Part shown: piece after piece, positions 39,801-48,800 of the stretch
Numbering within the stretch: position 1 is the first letter of the stretch
Layout of the letters: every line of letters begins with the position of its first letter
NCBI GenBank assembly: GCA_010279815.1
Contig: QEOQ01000191.1
Coordinates: forward strand, 685,513 to 749,512
Length of the DNA stretch: 64,000 nt
DNA from: Brachionus plicatilis
Lineage: Eukaryota > Rotifera > Eurotatoria > Ploima > Brachionidae
Direction: 5' to 3'
The notes under the pieces: model-generated
Seen by the model: the letters and a program-made list of their open reading frames with translations, nothing else
The model's database searches: none
Told to the model about the DNA's origin: nothing
Position numbers and translations under genes: made by a program

Positions 39801-42800
39801 AAATTTTCAATTTGACCATTTCCATAATTGACTTCATACGAATCTGATTTAGATCTAGACTTGATAAAAAGGGTACAGTTGACCATCAGATCTAAAATGT
39901 GGTCTAAATCCCAGCAAGTTAAGTGATACCAATTTTCTGGAAGCAAAAAAAGTTACAAATATGCACCTAGAATAAATAAAAAAGGTACCATAAATTAAAC
40001 TGAAGTGGCGAACTAAGTTGACCGTGCTGTTCGAAACATTTGCCTCAATTGAATGAATGGCTGAACTCTGGTTATAAAAAGACTGATACTGTTTACCAAA
40101 GAAAAAGTAATTTAAAAAATATTTTGTATCTATGATCATATTGACATAAAGTCTCCAATTTTCGGTCATATTTAGTTTTCGAGAGGTTAATGGGACGATC
40201 ATATAGTCTGACATTATGGTCGAATCATTGGTAGCGTTCACAGCTAATACTCTACTATAATCAAGAACGTTTAGTATGTAGCCTTTTTTAATAGATATAG
40301 GTGCTATTTGAATTCGATTGTAGCCTGGGACCAAAGTAAATGCCTGTTCTCTAATAATCAATTTTGGATTCCAAACAGGTGAATCTCTGAACACTTTACT
40401 AAAGCACGAGTCTTCAAAACAATCATCATATTGAATGATCTAATGAAAATCAAAAAAATTAAAATTGAAATATTATTTATTTATTTAATATTATTTTAAT
40501 CTAATATTAAAAATATTTTATTTACTCTAAATGAGACCGTTCCTCCAATAGCTGCAAATGCTTCATATCCTACTAAATTTGTGTCGAATTTGACTTCAGT
40601 ACTTGGAAGACTAATTATTCCTGACACTTGATTTCGGAGTACATTTGTAATGTTTTTACTTGGATCGTATGAGCCAAACCGAGAAATTTGATATCCTTTA
40701 AATTTTAAGTTCTATTTTAAAATAATTTTAAATAAATGAATATGAGCTAAGATTATTTGAGCAGTAAATAAAATTATTTTACCCCAAAAAAAAATTTTAA
40801 AAAGCAGTAAAATTAATTAATGTGCAGGAATAAAAAATAAAAGTGATAATAACCTTAAGTTATCCGCTAAAAGAATGAAATGAATATACTTAATTGAACC
40901 CAATTAAATGAATTTTGATCAGTTAATTGAATTATTAGTTAATAATAGTCCAATTATTTTCGGCCCTATCTATATAAATGTCTTTCTTTTTCTGTTGTAA
41001 ATAAATTCAAATAATAAATTTTACAAAAATATATTTCAATAAATAAAATGAGTGATGACGAGTACGTCCCACTTGAATTATATGAATCGCAAGAGTCTGA
41101 TTCTGAAGAAGTGGATGAAGGAAACATACTCAAAAACGAAGAGGTATTAATCGAGAATGGATATATGTCGATATGTTTGATGACAATGATGCTGCAGATT
41201 TGTGGTTAAAAAATGAAACAAAATGGCCAAAAGAAGATACCTATAGCACAAATGATGGGGACAAAATTATATATCGCTGCAATTTAGTAAAACGTCGTGG
41301 TCCACAATGTGATGCAAAACTTATGCTTTTATTCAATGCTGATAATCTTAAAGCTACAAGATTTGAAAGCGGCAATCACACACATGACAAGATAAATGAA
41401 GGTGTTATCAAGCGTGGAATAGTTGATGAGACTAAAAAACTTATTGAAAGGTATTTGGAATTAGGCATTCACCATCCAACCAAAATCCTTGCAAACCTTG
41501 AAAAGGACAAACGTCAAAATGAAGACATAGTTGTACCAACTAAAGTCCAATTGAAAAATTATTTAGGTGCAAAATCAAGAGGATCAAATGCAATTGTCCA
41601 GCATTTTAAAAAAGAAACAGATGCAAACATATAATTGCAATTGCAGCAATGAAACACTTAGTTACAATACCAATTGCAGCCAAAGAAGTGTTGATTGATA
41701 GTAAAAAACCAAAAGGGCGTCCGCCATTAGCAAAAAAGGCATTGGTTTATCAGCCTAAAGATATTATAATGTCACAAGCAACAACAAGTACTCCAGCAAC
41801 GAGTAAACCAACCGCTAAGCCTACTCGCAAACGAAAATAGACTGAAGTTTCTGAAAATACTGATGAAATCAGTAATAAAAAGCCTAAAATAGGTGAAAAT
41901 CAGGTAAGTGATTTGATTCTTAAAGCTAAAAGAGGACGTGGTAGACCTCGCAAAAATTAATACTACTACTACATCTTACACTTCTTTTTTTTTTAAATGT
42001 TACTTGATTTAAAAACTTTTTCTTTAAATAAATAATACTTTTTCTGTCTAATGAAATTTATTTTTACTACCGCTTTTATTATTTATTCTCACCGTTATAA
42101 CTATTTTTTGGGTCCTATTAATTATTTATTTTCTGCTCATATAATTTAATATCTGTTTAATATTATTTACTGCTCAATTAATACCCGTCCAATGAATATT
42201 AGACAATTTTGAATTTATCAAGTCAAACTAAATTTTTCACTGTTACCAGTAAATACACATTTTTGCCAAGATTTTTGTGCCATTAAAATTTTTATGTGAG
42301 TTTTAGAGTGTTGCTATGAACTGATGTTTTTAGTAATGTTTTTATCCTAAATTATTTTCACTTTTTATTTTTTTTAGAGTTTTACCTTTTATATAACCTA
42401 TGAGATGCTAATTGAAAAAAAACAGCTATGATAACACCGACCCATGAAAAAATTCTAATAGTAAATTCTGGAGAATCTTCAGGAAAATGCAGTATCCAAA
42501 ATTGTAATAATTTTCTTTAAAATCTTAAAAAATATCTTTGTAATTCTCAGAATGCTAAAATTTTTGAGGATAATTAAAAATTTTGTTTTTAAAATCCTTA
42601 ATTAAAATCTTATAGAATTTTATTCTAAAAATCTTCTAAGAATTCATTAGATTTTAGTAAATATATTGAGAATTTTGTTAGATCTTGTATCATGAACCTT
42701 AAAAAACTTATGAGATTTTTTAGGAATAGTAAGGAAGTTTTCAAAATTTTTGAAAATAGGTCCACTTCGGATCTTAGCTTATCTATTTTAAATTAATAAA

Positions 42801-45800
42801 CTTAATACTTTGTTAATAAAAAAAAATAAACTAATTTGAAAAATACAAAATGGTCTCAAATTTTTTTCTTGAACCAAACTAGCCATCGTTTGAAAAGTTA
42901 TCCTGTTTAAGCACTCAAAAACATTACATGAATTGCGTCGTAATATTTCAAAATTTGTCTTAGAGCTTTCAGATTGAGTTAGCAGCAGCGAATAAAATTG
43001 TAATCCAGCATTAGTAGTGGATTACAATGTGGATGAATTGATAAAACAAGGATCAAAAAATTTTTTAAAAACCAGCTGATCAAATAGCTGAATCAAATAT
43101 GAGCAAAATGAATGAAAGAATGAGAAGAAGAAAAATGTGATTATTTTAACTGAAAGAAATAAATTTTAACTAAAAAGAAATCTGAAGATGAAAAAAAAAT
43201 TAATCAAATTCTGTTAACTATTTGAAAACATGATGTCAAGCGAGCGTATTAGGGACGTTTGAAATCTGAAGACTAAAGTAAATCAGGTCCAATTCTATTA
43301 GAACTCAAAGAAGAAGCAAACAGAAATCCACTTCTAATAGCGACGAAAAAGTTAAGAAATATTAATACTTTTAAAAAAAGTTAGCAAGACGAATTTTTTT
43401 AAATACAATTTTGATAAAGCATGCATAAAGTGGTATATTCCAAATTTATTGGGACCTACTCTTATAATCTTAAAAAGGTAAACATTTGCGTTTAAAGCCC
43501 AAGAATTGGCCTTGATCCATTAAAAAAATTTCAATATATGAAAATTCAATTTTTTTCAGTCGTTGGCAAAAGTCGTTATGTTAGTTTTTTTTTTGTAAAA
43601 TACTTAAAAAAATTTTCCTCCTAGATAAAGGATATACTTTATGTGCTACCTTATTTTCAAACTATTCCATCTTACTTATAATAATTTTTTTATTGAGCCT
43701 GTTAGCTTAACTTTTACGTACTTTATGTACTTATTGCCATATAAACGTATGTATTTCTTATACCAGTATGTATATGGATCTCTTAATCTTATTATTTAAA
43801 AATCAAATGTGTGAAAATCTAAGCTAAAAATTTTAAGCCTTAAAGAAAAAACTTTCCCACGCTTATTAGAAATTAAATAATAAAATTTATCTCTTTTATT
43901 TATTCTATTTTTTCCAGAAACTTCAAATATTTAATTCTTAATTTTTACTTTTTTTTTTAATTAAATTTTATTTAACTTACTTATTTTTTTTTACTTTTTA
44001 GACTTAATTTTTGTGAAATACCTTATGGTGGGGGTCAAAGCAAAGCTCAGAAAAATCGGCCACGATGAAGTTTTTTCATTATTTAAAATTCATAATTCTA
44101 TTAAAAAATAAATTCTTTACAACATAAAAAAACAGAACTTAATATAATTTTTATCATTTGAGATATTTGCTTTTAATTTTTGTCCATTTACTTATGCATC
44201 ACCCGTTATTCCAAAATGGATACATTAAGTACATTAAGTAAGGTTAAGTTTGGTAATCATAAAGAAAACATTAAGTAAGCTTTTGGTTAAATAAAGAAAC
44301 ACGCTGGATTCTTATTCCAAACAGAAATTAAAAATGATTTATTTAATTCATCCTTAAATTAACTTTGTTTATTTTTATTTTAAGATACAATAAATAGTTA
44401 AACAAAATTGTATCTCAAAATTTAACTAATTACCTGAAATACTATTAACAGTTGTATTTTCTTCTATGTCAAACTTTGTCTCGATTAAATCGTTGACATC
44501 ATTTGTCGCTACAATCACAGTACAATGTATTGTAAAATCGACATTATTTTCTGTATCACCACAATATATTTCCAAATTGTTGACTTGACAAAAAATTACA
44601 AAAAATTTTTTTAAATTTTATTAAAAATTTACTCTTTGGATCAAATGTGAATTTTTTGTTCATCGAGTATGTCTCAATGCTAAAATTAGCGTCAAAATTT
44701 TGTTCACCTACAAAATTCACATCAAAATCCAGATAACTCAAAAAAATCCAATGATCTATTATCGGATTGATGCAGAATCTATTTTTCTTGTTCATACCAA
44801 GTTGTGTTAGAAAATATTTTGGCGAAACAAAATCGATCATAAAATCTTGGAAAAAATCTGCACCACTATCAATACTGACTCTGCCAGTCGAATTCTGTTT
44901 TAAGTGTAATAAATAACCTTTTTTAACCTTTACTCCATAAGGTAATCTAATCATGTTGTAGCCTTGTTCAACTTTGATTTTCCATGAGTGGAATTCATTG
45001 AAAGCTTCATAATAAAGTACATTGTCAAAATAGGCCATACAGCTTGAGCTTGTACCACAATAAGAAAAACTTCGAATTGATAGATAAATATGGCCTTCAG
45101 TCCATGCATTCACTTCAAATCCCATTAATGTAAAGTCGTCAATAAATTCAGTACTGGTAAGCAAATATTCCGTTCGGCCATAGTCCAAGGATTCTATGCC
45201 ATGAAAACTGAGGCATGTACTATAGCTGAGTTCACTTATTAATTTATAGTCATGACTAGAATTTGTTTTGTTAACATAAAACTTAAAATCGGTCAAGTTA
45301 TATTGGGATAAAATTAGCATCAGGCCTTTGACCTGTTGATAGCTTGAATTTTTAAAAAATATATCACCCTTAAATTCTGAAAAAATAGATCACAAAATGA
45401 TTTTTTTTTAAATAAAAAAATATATACTTTTTGATATAGTGATGTTTTTGTTGAATGTTAAATTGCTAAATGTGGCTTTAATCGAATGTATTCCATTTGT
45501 ATGGAATTTTTTTTCAAAGTAAAATTGATATATCTTAAAATCGGAAATAACTGGATTTATGGCAAACCGTTGTTCTTCCATAAAACTTAATTTTGAAAGA
45601 AGAATATTCGATTGATTTATGTAGATAAAAAAATCGGATAAAACGTGACTTGAATTTATTGCCACTATGCCATCATAACTTTGGTTTAGAACCAGCATGT
45701 CTCCTTTTGATACATTAACTGAATCAATTAAGTAATTGCCAAATCCCTCTGTTATATTTAGTTCCCAGGTATGCTTCACTGTGTACATAGGATAAGTCTC

Positions 45801-48800
45801 TATGCTCCTGTTCGTCAAATAGTCCGAACAAGAAGAACCACAATTGGCAAAAGATACCAGCTAAAAATGTAAGAATTAGTTGATAAATTTATTTAAATGG
45901 ACAAAGTAATAATTAAACAAAACAAATATTTTTCTTGATATATTTCAAATATATTTCTAAATCATGAGAAAGATTTTTGATAAGATCAACCCGTTTATTA
46001 CTTTTAATATCTCGTTAAAACTAAGAATTTTTTTAATCTGCAAAAGTAAAAATCAAATTTTAATTTTGAAATTTATTTTTAAAATAATTTTTATTCATTT
46101 TTTAATAAAATTTCTCAAATATTTTATTGATGCTTTTTCAAATTCGATTGAAAATCGAAAATTACTATTGGAACTTCTAGATGAGGGGTTAGCTTGAATA
46201 TATTTACTTTTTTTGGAGAAAAATTTGAGAAAAGCTATTGAAAAAAAAAATGCGAATAAGCATTTAAACATGCTGGTATCGAGCCAAATCAATTGTACCA
46301 TACAAGGTAAGAATTTTTGGTAAAAATTTTATTAAAGATAACATTTTTAAATGAATAAAAGGTCTTCAACAAAAGTAGCTAGCTCGGTTGTCCAAAATCT
46401 AATCGATACCGAATGGATTAATGAATAGATGTCAAACTTTAATTCAGTTATTTTCAAAAATTTTATGCAAAATTAAATAAAGTATTTAAAAATTTATTTT
46501 CTTAGTTATTAATTGATCTTAATTTTTATTTACATCGCCTTTAAGGTGTTCATTGAAATAAATAAATAAATAAATTAAAATAAGTAAGATATGATTAGGT
46601 ATATAAATTTAAAAAATCACGAAACATCTAAAATTTCTTAAGATGTTTTGCTCATTAAATTTTTGACTTAAAGAATTTTTTAAGTCATTTTCAAAACTGG
46701 CCTTTTCTTTGTGAGTGTTAACCATGAAAATAAGAATAAAGAAAATTAAATTCTAAGTTTTTTTTTATCTTCAATTCTTCAATCTTTAAATTAGGATACT
46801 TCTTTTAAATAAGAAAAAAGTAAGTCTCTATTTTTACATGAAAAAACATGTAATTAAATTTAGCTTAAATAATGAGAGAAAAAAAAGAATAAACTATAAG
46901 AATCAAAAAAGGATTAAACATTAATTTGCCTGTATGGTCTCCAATTCTTACAAATGGAACATATGGAACTCGCTGCCAAATCAATTAGTCGAAGCCCCCA
47001 ATGTTAACAGCTTTAAAGCAGGAATTGATTGCTGGATGAGCAGCAATCAATAACATCAGCTGTCTTAGTGTGCCCTATCAGCACACTAAGACATAAAAAA
47101 TAACTTAAATAGTTAAAATGAGAAGAAATTTAGACTGAATCTAATTCAAGAATTGTTTAAAAAAAATCGTTAAAACCCTCCAGTTTGAAAAATTTATAAG
47201 TTTTTTTTTCAAAATTAATTTTAATTGTATTTTTCAACGAATAAAAATTTACAATAATTGAAATAAAATACCTTTATTTTTACATGAAAAAGTTGATTCG
47301 TCTGTTGGCGTAAAAACAAAATTTAATACAGTTATTTTGATAAACAATGGAATAATTTTGCTTATAAAAAATCACTCTATTTTGAAGCTATTTTGAAAAT
47401 AGATCTCAGATAGTTTGAATTGGTTGTGAAAAGTCGAATCCAGTAAAATTAAAATTAGGCGTCCCGCAAGGATCTGTCCTGTGTCCACTGCTATTTCTTA
47501 TTTTTGTAAATGATTTACCATTTTTATTTAAAAATTTATTTTAAAAGTATCAAAATATTTGAAGATGATCCAACAATAAGTATCTCTGAAAAAGACTTTG
47601 AAAGAGCTTTGATAAAATTAAATATTACAACAAAAAATTTAAATGAATGGTGTATTTTTAACAGAATTGATATAAACTGGTCAAAAACTTTTTGCATGAT
47701 TTTTGAAAATAGGAAAAAATTATATCCAGATAAGATTAGAGTAGGTAATGAAGACACATTTATTTATTTATTTATTTATTTAAAAATATACACTAAGTCT
47801 CATAGACTCAGGTTGTNNNAAAATAAAAAATTCTTTATACAAAAAAAAGTAAATTAAGTAAATGAATAAAAATTAATTATGTAATTAAATAAAACCATTA
47901 TTAAGTAAGCCAGCCAAATTAGTTGTGAAGACACATTAGTTGTAAAGGAAATCTGTTTATTAGGCTTCATAATTGATCAAAATCTTAATTTTACCAAATT
48001 TGTATCTAATTTATCAATTAAAGTTAATAGGAAATTATTTTCTATCAAGAGAATTTTCTATCTTGCTACTTCAGTAAAGATACAGTTTTTTAAGACCGTT
48101 ATCCTCCCGTATTTTGACTATTGATCTATGCTTTTATGCTATTTTTCAAAAGAAGCAATAAATAAATTAGCTAAAAGTTATTATATGTCTATCATAAAAC
48201 TTTTAAATCTTAAGCTTGAAGCAAACAGCTCTAAAGAAATAAATAACGCTTTACAAAAGTATTTTGATTGAATGGTGCCTTGAATGTAACAACAATGGAC
48301 TAACCGATTCGATAAAATACTATTTTTATTTAATAGAATATTGTATGTTGAAAAATCTTAATCATTTTTTTGTATATAACAAACTTAATTTTTTACTTAA
48401 TTGTAAAATGGATATTTAATTTTCTATTAATTTTTATTTCAATTTGTCCATGGGACTTAAACTTTCATTAAATAAATAAAATAAAATAAATAAATAAAAG
48501 TATGGTCTTTATTCATTTCAACATTGAATTTTTGAATGGATGCTAACTTTCTCTTATAAATATCTATTTTATTTTAATTCTTCTCTTAATCTTAAAGAAA
48601 AATTAAAGAAAAATGACTCAAGAAATTTGAATTATATTTTAAGGAACAGCAATAACCTTATTGAACATTATTGGCCAAATCAAAAAGCGGAGAAAAAACA
48701 TTTGAACATTTTTATTCAAGATTAATAAATTGCTTTGTGATCAAGAGATCAATGTTGAAGTTTTCAACGTTTAAGCTTTCAATTTTCAATGACATAAATT

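Noticed and set aside
46095..46301. Short minus-strand frame with Ser/Asn-rich start
   Set aside because: No splice phase compatible with the neighbouring polycystin exons and no similarity to the modules.
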